Assembly (NCBI GenBank): GCA_003550325.1
Contig: QKWP01000139.1
Coordinates: 63,962 to 127,961, forward strand
DNA: 64,000 nt
Direction of reading: 5' to 3'
DNA from: Gigaspora rosea
Taxonomy: Eukaryota; Glomeromycota; Glomeromycetes; Diversisporales; Gigasporaceae
The notes beneath the pieces were generated by a model that ran no database searches, had not been told where the DNA came from, and saw nothing but the letters and a program-made list of their open reading frames with translations. Below, piece after piece: positions 34,679 to 46,496 of this stretch (position 1 is the stretch's first letter; the number at the start of each line of letters is the position of its first letter). A program made the translations under genes and the position numbers.

Positions 34679-35769
34679 TTTGATATCGTTTATTTATTTT
34701 TACATTTTACTAGTAAAATTTTGAATTTTTAAAAAATAAAATTTTTGCCTACAAAATCGTGCGATTTGATTGGCCGAATCGGGGGGTGCGACAAATTTCT
34801 ATTCCCTTAATAATTAAGTCAAAATTTTTATGTTTATATATTTTAAATTATTATAATACAATTACTAATAATATTATAAAAATAATTTTTGATATAAATA
34901 GTAATACTGTAATAGTAAGTGTAGCATAGCAAAAGTTTGTTTTGATTGATAAAATTAGAATAATTATAATTGGTAATGATTTTTTTTATATAGTCAATTA
35001 TAATTTTTAAAGTACTTTTATAAGTAAAAACTATTATATTATAAAAAAATTTTTTTGTAATACAAAATGAAACCAACTTGATTTATTATTAATATTTTAC
35101 CTTTAGATTTTGTTTTTTAACTTGAGATGCAGTTAGATGCAATAGTTTCAAAAACTAGATAAGAAGTGAAGGTTTTGAAAGGTCAGAAGGTGCTTCAGCA
35201 ACCTAAGCAATTAGTAAGTAGAAGTTCCAGGATTTTGTCTCAACTAGCTCTACTTGTTTTCTAGAAGTAAAAAGTACTATGTATTTGAAACTTTTTTTTT
35301 TTTATTCTTTGACAGTCTCGCTAGAGCTTAGCTAGGTTAATTACATAATTTACATCTAATAAGAAAAATAAACTATCTAATCTATCCACCTAATATATAA
35401 GCCTAACCTTATTCGGCTGCTTCATGGAGTGCCCAAATACGACCTGTCGCAACTACTTCTGGAAGTTGGGTCTCAACGTTAAAATACCGTCAAGAACCGT
35501 ACCAGTAGGGTTTTCTACCAGTTTTAATAAAGTTTTCCATTGCAACTAATGTTGCATGGTTTATACCTAACAACGAAATGTCCCTTTTACCTTCCTTTTG
35601 TCTCACTATCGAACTAGAAGTTTTTTGTTTCTTATGTTTACTCGAACCTTCTCCTACTCCTTTATTAATGCTCCTTTGTACCCACGAGGCGGCTTCACCA
35701 TTAGTAGGCCTGCATAATTCTGGTTGTTTTGACTGTTTCGTTATCCCTAGTCTTTTTTCCCAATCAATT

Positions 35770-38700
35770 ATTTGATCACACCTTTTTTTCCAAATGTTCT
35801 CATAGAAATGATTCTAGTACCCTGGAGAACTGCCATTATCGCAACCTTGGTGTTTCTGTAACTTGGGAAGAATTCATTGAGCTTGTCTACTACTTTTTGG
35901 CTAATCAAACCATTGGCCATGTTTAACCTGATACCGGCTCTACTATTTACGTCCCTTCCAAACATAATCCTAGAGATTGCAGGTGGGTTAATCTTGCTTT
36001 TAGCTTCTAGAGTGAGTGTGTTCCAAGCATTTTCTCCCGTAAGTGCTTCAATTCTTTTCCATTTTAACTCGAAGGCAGTACATTTTGTGATATAGCTCAG
36101 TGTAGTGAATTGATCCGTCTAAAAAATCTTCACTCGGGTCACCCGACGAGTGGACAATGTGCCACCTGGGTGGAAACAGGTCAGTCCAAAAAAAGGCACC
36201 ACCCAGGGTCACCCGACAGGTGACCCGACAGGTGACCCGATGGGTCACCTGGGTCAATTAAAAAAAAATCTCAGATAGTTAATATGATTAGTGATTTGAC
36301 CCAGGTGTGTTAATCTATAGTTGGTGGTAGAATTAATTTTACAAATTAATACGGTTACGGCATTGCCGTAATTGCTATGAGCCGTAAAGCCGTAAATCCG
36401 TAAAGTCGTAATGCCGTAAAGTCGTAATGCTATAAAGCTGTAAAGCGTAAAGCCGTAATGCCATAATGTTGTAATGCAGAATACTATCTGCTATAATACT
36501 GTTTATTAAAATTCTGTACTGCATTATGGTTTCCTTTAAATAATTTACTATTAAATATTTTTCGAATTTGATTCTGTCGACTTCACAAATATGCATAATT
36601 TGTATCGGGTCTCTGCCCGTGGGTGGGTGACCCGTGGGTCGACCCACAGGTCACCCATGGGTCAACCTACAGGTCACCCGCGGGTTGACCCACCTGTTCT
36701 CACCCAGGCTTTTACAACTTGACCTGGGTAACCCACCCACCAGCAGGTGACCCGGGTGACACCCACTCGGGTCAAAACACTAGCTCAGTGTTTCAATTTC
36801 ATTTTCCTGGCAGAAGATACAGTTTTGCGAGTCGTAGATATTCAGTTTTTGTTTAGGCAGTTTGAAGTTAATTTTTTGGTTAACATCACCCCCCTCTTCA
36901 GCTGAAGTCTCCCCACCCTCCCAAAAACGAACAGCCAATCAAAACGCTGGATAACTCTCACCAGTCACCTAATTTATATCAACCAATGAAATTGGCCCAT
37001 CTTTGTTCATTTTTATATGTTCGTTTTATATGTTCATTTCATTTTACTCCCCTCTCCCCCTCCCGAGAGTCCTGGAAAAGTGATGTTAACCAAAGAATCA
37101 ACTTCGAATGGCCTTATGTAGTACTTCAAAATTGGAGCCAAATTCATCAGAAATTTAATTTGTGTTGATACCTTTTTGCTTTTGGAAATAGAATTATACC
37201 TGGTTCCGAGCTGGGCTTTATACCTATCCCAGAAAATTTTCTAGCAAAAGATATCTTTTCTTCTTCTACTTTAACTGCTTCGAAGGCTTTGTTTCACTCC
37301 ATGTAAAATTTAAGTTCATATTGTGTAGTATGCTAAGAAATTCAGAGTGGGTATTTCGACCAAAATCCCTTTCCAATATAATGCCCCGCATATCAAGGAT
37401 CTGTTTTTTATAGATACAGTGCTTGTAGCAGAATCCCTGATTGCTGTTTTTGCCAGGTGATCTGCTCTATCATTCCATACGTCGTCACTATGGCCTTTAA
37501 CCATTTGCAGAATAAGCTTGAGTTGTTTCATCATATATAGTTCGACAATTTGTAAGACTATCACAGTTCTTTTTTCTGTACCAACCGCTATTGGATACCT
37601 GTTTCCAACCCTTTTCAATGCTATTAATAGCGGCTAGACTATCAGTACAAATTGTAACTACACTCCCCTTTGGACAGACCAGGAGTGCTGACCAAATTGC
37701 TAGAAGTTCTGGTTTGGTTGAAGATGGCCATAGACTTGTTTTTCCATAGTATTCGTCTAGTGCTACATTTCTTTCTAGATCTACTAATACCCAACTAAAT
37801 CCCATTTGTGTCATATTTGGGTTTGACTCCTCTCTTATAATCAAAGAACCATCTGTATAAAAAACCAAGTTTTTTCCCCCCTATTCAAAATCCTTAACAA
37901 ACTATCTATTAAATCTGAGGCTATGTCTAAATTTTTTGTTCTATTTTTAACTATTTCTACTTCTAGTTCCTCTACTGTTTCCAATTCTTGTAGAATTGAT
38001 TCTGTACCTTCTGCTTCCTTACTTTTTATACCCGTCTTTCAAACATTTCTGGTGATATTAGCAGGTGCCCCGCTTCAGACAACTTTTCTGATAGGAAAAA
38101 CTCCAATTATATTGTGTTTATAAATTCAGCTAACATAATTTGGGCTAGCTTTGAGCATGTTTAGTGCACAACCCTTACACTTACTGGCCATTCTTGTTGC
38201 AAGGTTTTGAGCCTTTGCTGAAATCCAGTGCTCCACAAGAATTCTATTACCCCCTTTTTTAAGAACCTTGCCTAGCTCAATTGATGGGTTTTTGGTTTTA
38301 AAATAGATTCCCTCTTTGTGTCTATTATCCTTTTGTAGCTTATTAAGGACCAGTCTAGAAGCAAGGTTATTCAGTGTTTTTGTTTGATAACTTGTATCAA
38401 TTTGGTGCATGCTTGGATCTATGATTAAGCTTTCTTCCAAGAATTTGAACCAGCCAGCTTTTCTACTCTTCTTGCTTCCTGCTCGAAGTAACTTGATTTG
38501 TGGCCACGTTAGAAGAGTTTTTCCATCCTCTTCTAATAGTTGTTCTATATATACTATTCCTAGTTCAAAGAGGTGGTAGTAGGACTTTGTGAAAACCTTT
38601 TCTGGCAAAATTTTATTAACTTCTATACCCAGTGAAACTGGTCTTCATCCTAGTTGCTCCTCTCCATGCAAATTGATCTCGCAATCCATATTTTTTGCCT

Positions 38701-41700
38701 TGAAAAGTGTCAAACATGCCAGATTATTTCGCCAAATTTTAGCAAGCCAAGCTGGTGAACCTGCGATGTGTGACCAGTCAAGGTAGCTGGCACATGCAAT
38801 ACCCTGTTCAATTCAAATTCTTGTGATCTCTTCTATGATACCGTGACTGCCAAGTCTTTTCTGAACACTAGTCACCTGTTTTATTAAAAGTTCTGACCAA
38901 AGAGGCTTAATGTTTACTAGATTGTTGTGTGTAATAATCTGATTATTTGCTGTACAAGCTAGCCCAATTTTTTGTTTGCAGAGTTTGATATATGGCTGAT
39001 GGATTCTTTCCAATGCATGTTTTGGAAGTTTAGTTGTTTGCAGTATGTAATATAATTTTGGAATTATAACCATATTGTTAATATAGATTAGTTGACTAAC
39101 AGTTATTTTCTTTTTGTACAGCGTGCCTACTACTTGTTTAACAATACATGATGCTTTTTGTCAAACGAGTGATTCTTGCATACCCTTACTAATCCAAACT
39201 TCTAATACCCTAATCAAGGACCTTCTTTTTTCCGGTACTACTCTTTGCCCACTAAGAATAATCTCTTGATTAGAGCTGCAACTATTAATTACTAGCATTT
39301 TTGATTTATTCTCATTAACCTTGATTTGGTTGAGCAAATAAAACTTCTCAGCTATATGAGTTATTTTACTAAGCTGTTCCTTTGATTCCGCTATCCAGGT
39401 TGTGTCATCAGCATATGCGACTACTGCAATCCTAGCTGTTGAAGTTACATTATGTTTAAGGGCAAGGTCTGTATAATTTTTAGATTGCAACCTATATTCT
39501 AATGACTTATTTTTTTGCACCCAGCATAGTAGTGGGTAATAGAACAGCCTCCACAACAAGAGCGAAATGACCTCTTCTTGATCGATTCCTCTGTCTGCCT
39601 GTATTTTTTCAATTAACCTGTGCGCTGTTATAACCTTAATCTTCCTTTCTTGAAATAAATTTAAGATAAAGAAACTTATATTATCTGGAAGCTTGATTCT
39701 TTTTAAAGCTAGGTTCAGCATATGTAAGGGCACTGAGTCAAAAGCTTTTGACATATCTTGCATAAGCAACCATAGCTCCTTTCTTTTCACTTTAGCATCC
39801 TCCATTATTGTGTTAATAGCATGTACTGGTCCTCTGTGGAGTTACCCAGAAGTCCTGCAAAATTGTACCCTTGAAGGATATTGTGTTCAACCATAATTCT
39901 CGAAAGTCTTTTCATGAGGATACGAGTTACACATTTACAAAATGTTTCTTGTAGTGCTATGGGTCTCACATTATAAAGACTGTACTCCCAGTCTGCTTCC
40001 TTGAGAATTGGGTACAATTGCGCTATTTTCCACTTCTCTGGAACTTGGCCACTCCTTATACATATTTTCGCAAACTTTCTAAAAAGCACTTGCGTATCTG
40101 TACTCGCTTTTTTAATAAGGGTATAATCTATACCAGATATACCTGGAGCAGTGTTTTTCTTAACTTCTGAGAGCATCTTATACCACTCTTCCTCTGTGAT
40201 TTTCTTCATCTAGACTTTCGTACCAATCTACCTTTATTTTGTCATTTGGTTCGAAATATTTTGCCCATTCTTGCCATATAGCAGAGCTTTCTATTGGTAT
40301 GCTCATGCAGCTGAACTGTCTCTGAAAATGCTCCTTGGTTTTGTCCAATACTTCTTGCGGACTGTTCAATAGCTCCCAAGTTCCATTTTTTTGCACTTTG
40401 ATTCTGTCTAGTTGAATTTTGTTAAATGGTCTTTCTAGAAGACTTTTGAGCATTTTGCCCTGACTACCATATATCATTTCACATCTTTCGTTTGTGTAAT
40501 GTTCAATTTGTGTAAGGTTTTCCTTGTAATGTTCTGCTGCTAATTTCTGATTTAGTATCCTCCACTAGCCTCTAAGGTCCTCTTGCCAATCAGATAAATT
40601 TTGTCCTTCCCAATGATCCATTTTAATATTTAATGCCGTGCTTATCGAAAAGATTGTTTTGTTCCATTTTGTGAACTTTCCTGTTCCCCTTTTGCTCTAT
40701 ACTTGCTAATCTCTCTAATGATCTTACTAATTTCAACTACACTTCAATATAGGAGGGACTTTTTCGTCTTTGTTTCCTTCTTTTTATTATTAAGTAAATT
40801 TACGATTCTCTTTTTGGGTATATTTTTATTCGCAGCACAGAGAATTCCATTCATAAAACTATCCCATATGCGATCTAGCAAGTTTCGATCGATCGTTTCC
40901 TTCGGATCAATTCTTTCTAATAAATCTTGAATTCCTTTTGGCTAGATATGTGCAAAGATCACTGGCATAACTATCCCAGTCTTCTTCACTAGCCTTATCA
41001 TATAGGTAAATTGTCCTTTGATAACCTTTCTTTTTAGTTTTGGCTATACTTCATGCATCTTTTAAATTTTTCAATTTTGATCCCCACTATTGCTACCTTG
41101 TGGTCACTACCGGTAATTACTGGCATATCCAAAATCTGAGCCTTAGTTAGACCTGCAAGCAGGTTGTTAGAGATTCAGACTTGATCAATTCTTGTACCAT
41201 ATTCCTGATTAGACCATGTAACTTCTTTTGAATCTGGATTTACTTTCCTTTATGTGTTCACGAAGTCTTGATTTATTAACCAAGTATATAGTAGGAGGTG
41301 CTTCTGTTTTGTGTTTGAATTTTCCCTAAGATGGTCTAGCTTTGGGTCGATAATGTGATTAAAATCACCCATTATCACAAAGTTTTCACTTTGCTTTCTC
41401 TCTAATATTCTTTTAACTACTAGTTGTTGCACCTTTTTTGTAAGATCCTTGTCGTTCGGAGGGATATGAAGCATTATTATCACTAGGATAAATTGTTTGA
41501 AGAAGAAAGTTGCTTCTAAGAAATACTCATTTCCTCTTTTAACCCTCCCTAGGTGAGGTTCCCATAGTTTTGAGACCAGCATTTCTTCTTATTTTTACAG
41601 GCATTTGCCCAGAAGGAGACATATTGACTATTATCTTTTAGTATGAATTTGCCCTCTTTGCTTGTTATATTAGTTTCTGCTAAACCTATTATATCCACTT

Positions 41701-41800
41701 TTTCTTCTACTCCCATTCAATTAGTCGTTCTACCTTTGAACTATTGTATTTGAGTCATTAATATTATGACAACATATATTGAGATTACCTAAACTTCTTC
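35770..41800 (-). pseudogene. LINE ORF2: endonuclease, reverse transcriptase, RNase H (broken)
   Basis: Read on the minus strand. Endonuclease: VDIIGLAETNITSKEGKF (about 41680), FVIMGDFNHIIDPKLDHL (about 41360), RIDQVWI and ITGSDHKVA (about 41190-41080) give the conserved E, GDFN and SDH motifs. Reverse transcriptase: PGISGIDYTLIKK, LYPILKEADW, QDMSKAFDSVPLH and AYADDTTWI with the catalytic DD (about 40140-39400), then SKMLVINS. RNase H: FYTDGSL, STKPELLAIWSAL, CTDSLAAINS, GHSDDVWNDRADHLA, holding the D-E-D-D set (37860-37430). The tail starts NCIFCQENEIETLSY (about 36830) and continues ITKCTAFELKWKRIEALTGE after a 680-bp insertion. The enzyme would nick the target and copy its RNA there. Stops and frameshifts occur, for example near 39805, 40200, 41050 and 41220, so it is inactive. 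Confidence 0.9.
36103..36782. mobile_element. hAT-like non-autonomous element, 680 bp, inside the LINE
   Basis: Perfect 8-bp TSD GCTCAGTG (36095-36102 and 36783-36790). The termini are TAGTGAATTGATCCG and, inverted, TAGTGTTTTGACCCG. The interior is rich in GGGTGACCC/GGGTCACC in both orientations, able to fold back, with an A+T-rich centre containing a GCCGTAA-type run (about 36356-36480). It splits the LINE codons for the Cys-rich tail exactly at ETLSY/ITKC, so it inserted after the LINE. A CpG-depleted relative lies at 30148-30285. Confidence 0.85.
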
Positions 41801-41918
41801 TTTCTGAGTCTATATTAAATTGTATTGTATTAATTGTTTGTTGGTTCTGTGCATTGTTTTTCCCTTTGTTTGGCAAGGCACAGCTCTTGCCATGTTTCCT
41901 TAGTGCAACTGTGGCGCT

Positions 41919-43454
41919 TTAGGAGCGAGGGTGGGCTATGTGCCCATCTATCAGATCGTTTCCCCCATAGTTAATATGACCGGTTTGTCTATTTTCAATT
42001 AGTTCCAATCTATTGAGTATTTCATGTAGTATTGTATTGATCTGTAGTTGTTTCTGTGAGGAGGATGTAAGTCTGTGGTTTTCTTTATTTCCTGTTACTA
42101 TCTTCCTTTTTCCCACGTATTCTCTATGGTTTTTAATTAATTTCTCTTCATTCATCTAAAAATTCTCTTTCGATTTACCAAATCTACGTTCTCTGTTAAT
42201 AATTATAGCATTTGCACCTGTTAGGATTTTTTCCTTCCCAATATCTTGTTTAATTCTAGGCTCGAGGTTACTTCTAGAAACCCAATCTAGTTTAGTGTAA
42301 TAGTTTTATACCGTTTTTCCTAGTGCTGAGCTACAGTCTTGCTTGTTCGCAAAATAGATGGATGCAGTTCCCCTTTGGTTTCTATTTCTATTAGTCGAGA
42401 TGTAAATAGCTTTCGCATTAATACATCTGAGCTGTCTGAGTAGTGTGGTTTTAATTGCCACTTTAGGAACATTCTTCACGATAAGTTTGTGTTTACTTAT
42501 TTCCACAAGTGTCTCTGTATCATATTGACCTTGGGTAATTCGGACCATTTTTCCCAATTCAAAATGTACAGCCCATGCGTTTTCTAATTTAGCCCTTCTT
42601 TTTTCATTTTTAAACTTGACTTATACATACGCTGCCTTCGACTTTCTGTTTGGCATAAAGCCTTTGACTGTTACCCTACCATAGTAACTGAGGTTTTTCC
42701 TAATTTGCCGTGCAAGAGTCCCATTCGGTATATCCCATAGGATAAGGTTTTTTCTGACTCTATCTCTTGTCCTGTTAAGAGAGAAATTTAGCTGAAACAA
42801 ATTATTTTCCATGCTTGTTATATTTTCAGTTTTCTGATCTAATTTCTCCTCTGACTTTGTTTCATCTTGGTCTGAATTTATATCCAGTTCCATTGGAGAT
42901 TTACTATCTTCTTTCTTCCTTCTTTTGTGTGTTTCTGTAAGGATAGCTATATCTTGGTTTTTGTTTATATAGTCCATGTTTGCTTCTTGAAGTGAGTCCA
43001 CTTCATTATCTTTGTCTTGACTATTATTTGAGTCTAAGTTCATCGAGACTTTGGAGACGTTTTCTTTGTGTAATTCTATGTCAATTGACATTTGTTCAGT
43101 TTGAACTTTCTTTTGTTCTTCCATTTCTTCAATTCCATAATCAATAAAACCACTTTCAGTTTTCAATAAAAGATCCTTTCTCCTTTGTTCGTCAGTTTGT
43201 TTTTTATCTTCTTTAATTAGCTTAAGTTGGTGTTCCATAATTTTTGAATAGTTTTCAATCAACTGCCTTATAATATAAACTTTTTCTGCAGTGATTGTTT
43301 GAATTGCAACTGAGATTTCCTGGTCGATTATTTGTACTTTTTTACATTTCCTTCTAAGTAAGTCTATACAGCTCCTAGTACCTGTTCTGATGGCTTGGCA
43401 ACCTTTTTTGAGGAAGTTGACTTTCCATTCCAGTACTAGGTAGGGGTTCATCAT
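41919..43454 (-). pseudogene. LINE ORF1: coiled-coil and RRM-like protein (broken)
   Basis: The frame of 277 codons from 43454 has a charged, Glu/Lys/Gln-rich central part (EKVYIIRQLIENYSKIMEHQ..., many short acidic runs) that could form coiled coils. RKNLILWDIPNGTLARQI and YYGRVTVKGFMPNRKSKAAYV then look like the first half of an RNA-recognition fold. After a stop at 42621-42623 the same reading continues (KFKNEKRRAKLENAWAVHF, then KLIVKNVPKVAIKT, AKAIYIST, GTASIYFANKQDCSSALGK) as a second RRM-like unit. It ends with a segment rich in Asn and Gln up to 41919. In LINEs, ORF1 proteins bind the element RNA. In-frame stops near 42621, 42306 and 42156 break it. Confidence 0.75.
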
Positions 43455-44409
43455 TGATTATCTACGCCGATATTTGATATCTAAAAATAGCTTCCTAATT
43501 TGACACGTGTCTGACCTTTTTAGTTTGTTTGTTGTTTATTGTTGTTTGTTTACTTTTTGTTTACTTCCGAACGCGTTTGTTTGTAGCTGATCTGCACTAC
43601 AGGGTATTACCAATGCCCCACAAATTTTGAAATTTTTGAATTTTTTTGTAAAAAGTATTTTTTCCTTGCCTACAACTGTAATTTCTTGCATAAGAGTATT
43701 TTCGTTCTAATAGACTCTAGCTGAATTTTTGTTCTTTGTCTTTTTTATTAAGCTTGCTTGACTTGATTGCTAATAAAGCTGTCTTGAATTTTTATAATTC
43801 TCTTCCTGTTCGGGTGTGGTCATGAGGATTAGCAGAAAGAGTTCGATATAATATATATAATATACAGTATATAATATACTGTCAAGTAAATAATATATAT
43901 AATTTATTTATTATTTAATATTAAGTAACTTTTTTTCTACTAGTCTGTTTTGAATGATTTTACTACCAAAATGTTCGTCTCAATGAGACGATTCTAACAA
44001 GCCCAAAATCATTAAAATCCAATCACCTATGTATTTGAAACTAATATTCCAAACCCTACTTTTTTTATTATATTTGAACCATAAGTAGTTATAAATACAA
44101 CATTTTATAGTAGACATATTTAAAAATGTTCATATATGTTATTATTTAGCAGATTGTGTCACAAAACTTAAAGTATTTGTTGTAAATTAAATAGTGTACT
44201 TATTTGAAACAAATATTATTATATACATTGTAAAATATAAATTAGTTATTATGAATATATTGTAATATGTGTCTTTAGACTAATCTTTTGAAAGTTTTGT
44301 GAGTAATAAAATTTACTTGGGTATAGCTGATACTTTGTCTGGATAATGATCTACATTTTTTCCAGGGTATTTAATGACAAATCAAAATAAACTTCTGCTA
44401 TGCTAAGTA

Positions 44410-45160
44410 CAGTCAACTCTCTATAAGTGCAATTCATCAGGACCAATTGGTTACCTTGCATATAGAGAAGTTGCATTTAGAGAAAAATTCTCCAAATCAA
44501 ATATTTTAATATGTGACATATATTTATCATTGTAATTGATCAAATTGATATGTATATATACAGTCAACTCTCTCTAAGTGTAGGTTGATGGGTCAGAGAG
44601 ATAACTTGCAGTTAGAGAGAAATTACAATAAAAGAAACTAATTTAATATTTAATTAATTCTCTTTAAATGCAAGTTAATAAGTAAAAACCAAAAAATCTT
44701 GCTCTTAAAAAAAAACTGTAATTAATTTAATTGGTTAATAAAGTACCTAGCAATTAGAGAGATCAATTTTATATATGCTGGCTAAAAAAAACAACTTGCA
44801 CTTACAGAATAAGAAATTAAATTTATTTTATAAGGCCCAACTTGGGCCAACATTATTTTATTGCATTTAGAGGGAACTTGCACTTAGAGGACGTGCACTT
44901 AGAGTCTGGGTTGGGCAGCCTTATATGTCTGATGAATTTTACCGGACACTGGACATATAAATTTATCTGATGTCCATTGATCTACTAACACATATAGAGT
45001 AAAAATTGGCAGTATATTACTGTCCTAATTATTTGGTTTGCTTGACTCTGAACGTAGGTTTCTTGTTTCAAAAAAAAATTATATACAATTTTAGAAATTT
45101 AAATTTCATTGGACAACCCACTTGTCCGATTTCCCAACACTGCTTAGAGTGAGTTTACTG
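44410..45160. mobile_element. pogo/Tc1-like MITE complex, TA-flanked, with nested insertion
   Basis: CAGTCAACTCTCTATAAGTG at 44410 is inverted at the right end (CACT-TAGAGTGAGTTTACTG, ending 45160, once the inner element is removed). TA abuts both ends (44408-44409 and 45161-45162). A second left terminus (CAGTCAACTCTCTCTAAGTG) at 44561 shows that two copies are nested or partly duplicated. Subterminal TTGCA(C/T)TTAGAGA units recur throughout. It is non-coding. Confidence 0.75.
44906..45142. mobile_element. hAT-like MITE, 237 bp, nested
   Basis: The 8-bp TSD CTTAGAGT (44898-44905 and 45143-45150) is perfect and is itself part of the host terminus GCACTTAGAGT. The ends are CTGGGTTGGG and, inverted, CAGTGTTGGG. 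GGACA/TGTCC motifs fill the interior. It inserted into the right terminal repeat of the pogo-like element. Confidence 0.8.
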
Positions 45161-45208
45161 TATTCTTTTTTATATTATTTCTATGTTTTAACATCAACTA
45201 TCAAAATT

Positions 45209-46240
45209 TGATAAATTCAAACTTCATAATTTCATTTAAGGCTTCTAAAACTTTTAAAAATTTATCTTCAAATCAAAAAGATAGTTCTTCAAAACATTCA
45301 AATAATTCTGTAATAATTCTATATTACAAGAAAGATTTCTAATTGTGAAGATATTTCTTTAACATATTTATATAATTCTATATTACAAGAGAGCTATAGT
45401 ATAATAAAGAATCTAATATGAATTATGATAAATCTGATTATGGCAATTCAAATGATGATAAATTAAGCTAGAATAATATAAAATTCATAATAAAAGTAAT
45501 AATACAAATTTAAACAGTGAAGCTTCTGATAAAAAAGCTTTTGCTAATATTGATGATTTGCCAAAACTGTTTGATAGTACAACTTTGATTTAAAATAGAA
45601 TCAGAAATGTCAATTAGATATTTTTGAAAACTTTACAACTATATTGATATTTATATGAGTTACAAAATATATTATATATAAATAATTTATTTAAATTTTA
45701 ATAACTTTTTTATTATTCTGAATTCTAATTATATATATTTGTTTTTTTAGCAAAGAAGCTTATCTAGATTTTAGTTCAAATTTTGTTACATCCACAATTT
45801 AAAAAAAGTCTCTTGATTAGTAATCTACAAAAACTTATAGGCTATCATAAAAAATTACTATTAATGCAAATTTGAAGTCATAAAATTCTAATTAATAATC
45901 AGAATAACTATCTATAGCTAAAAGTTCAACAAGAGCTTATTATTTTTCTGTAACTGACTTACCTTGAGCAAATTTTAAAAATCCTATTATTAGCTCTCAA
46001 TTATATTTTGGACCTGGAGCTTTTACTAATTCATGTGAAAAGTTTTGGAAAGAAAATCTTTAGGCAGAATCTCCTCTCTATGGCCAATCTGATATATAAC
46101 TTTACAAGGTAATTATTGAAAACATAATTACATATAATAATGAGCAATTTAATATAATAAATATATATATAAACTTGGCTAATCCAAAATTTTTTATACT
46201 TTAAATTTATTTCAATATAGCTGATAGTAATTTTATTTAA
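45209..46240 (+). pseudogene. Decayed multicopy hypothetical gene, copy in A2
   Basis: It is collinear with 20087-21130 and shares its landmarks in broken frames (LNSEASDKKAFANIDDLPK near 45520, SQLYFGPGAF near 45995, CEKFWKENL-stop-AESPLYG near 46035). It carries additional single-base indels, so it is at least as decayed. No function is assigned. Confidence 0.5.
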
Positions 46241-46330
46241 TATAATTCTTATAATATGGTCAAATTCAATTATTTTTATTAAAATAATTCAATAAAGCCT
46301 CTATTTGATCACAAAATCATAAGACGAAAT

Positions 46331-46496
46331 GCATGCATTTGTGCAACGTTTTCCTACACAAAAATCAAAATTGGTAAAACGACGTTTCACAATTTTATGA
46401 GAGTGGCGTTTATTTATAGGTTATGTTACATAAAAATACAGATTTTAACTTCTTTTTAAAAATTCCTCTCTATTCCTATTAATACAAAACTAACTC
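46331..46496 (+). promoter_or_regulatory. Conserved 5' flank of F-box gene 2
   Basis: It is almost identical to the flank of gene 1 but contains 36 additional bases (about 46410-46448) with TTATTTATAGG, a TATA-like sequence 70-80 bp before the start codon. Promoter function is inferred from position. Confidence 0.45.

Larger units (their letters stand above)
35293..44026 (-). mobile_element. LINE-type non-LTR retrotransposon with 16-bp TSD
   Basis: A perfect 16-bp direct repeat (CTATGTATTTGAAACT) lies at 35277-35292 and 44027-44042. On the minus strand the element ends in poly-A immediately before the repeat. Without the internal 680-bp hAT-like insertion it is about 8.05 kb. Order on the minus strand: 5' leader (44026-43455), ORF1 (43454-41919), ORF2 with endonuclease, reverse transcriptase, RNase H and a Cys-rich tail (about 41800-35770), 3' UTR. 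The domain order (apurinic-type endonuclease, RT, RNase H, CCHC-like end) is that of Tad/I-like elements. Both ORFs contain several stops and frameshifts, so this copy cannot move on its own. The TSD suggests a full-length insertion. Confidence 0.92.

Noticed and set aside
40703-40930. Plus-strand ORF within the LINE (also 35578-36095, 37923-38123, 38589-38786 and 39693-39896)
   Set aside because: These are reverse-strand shadows of LINE ORF2 and its 3' region.
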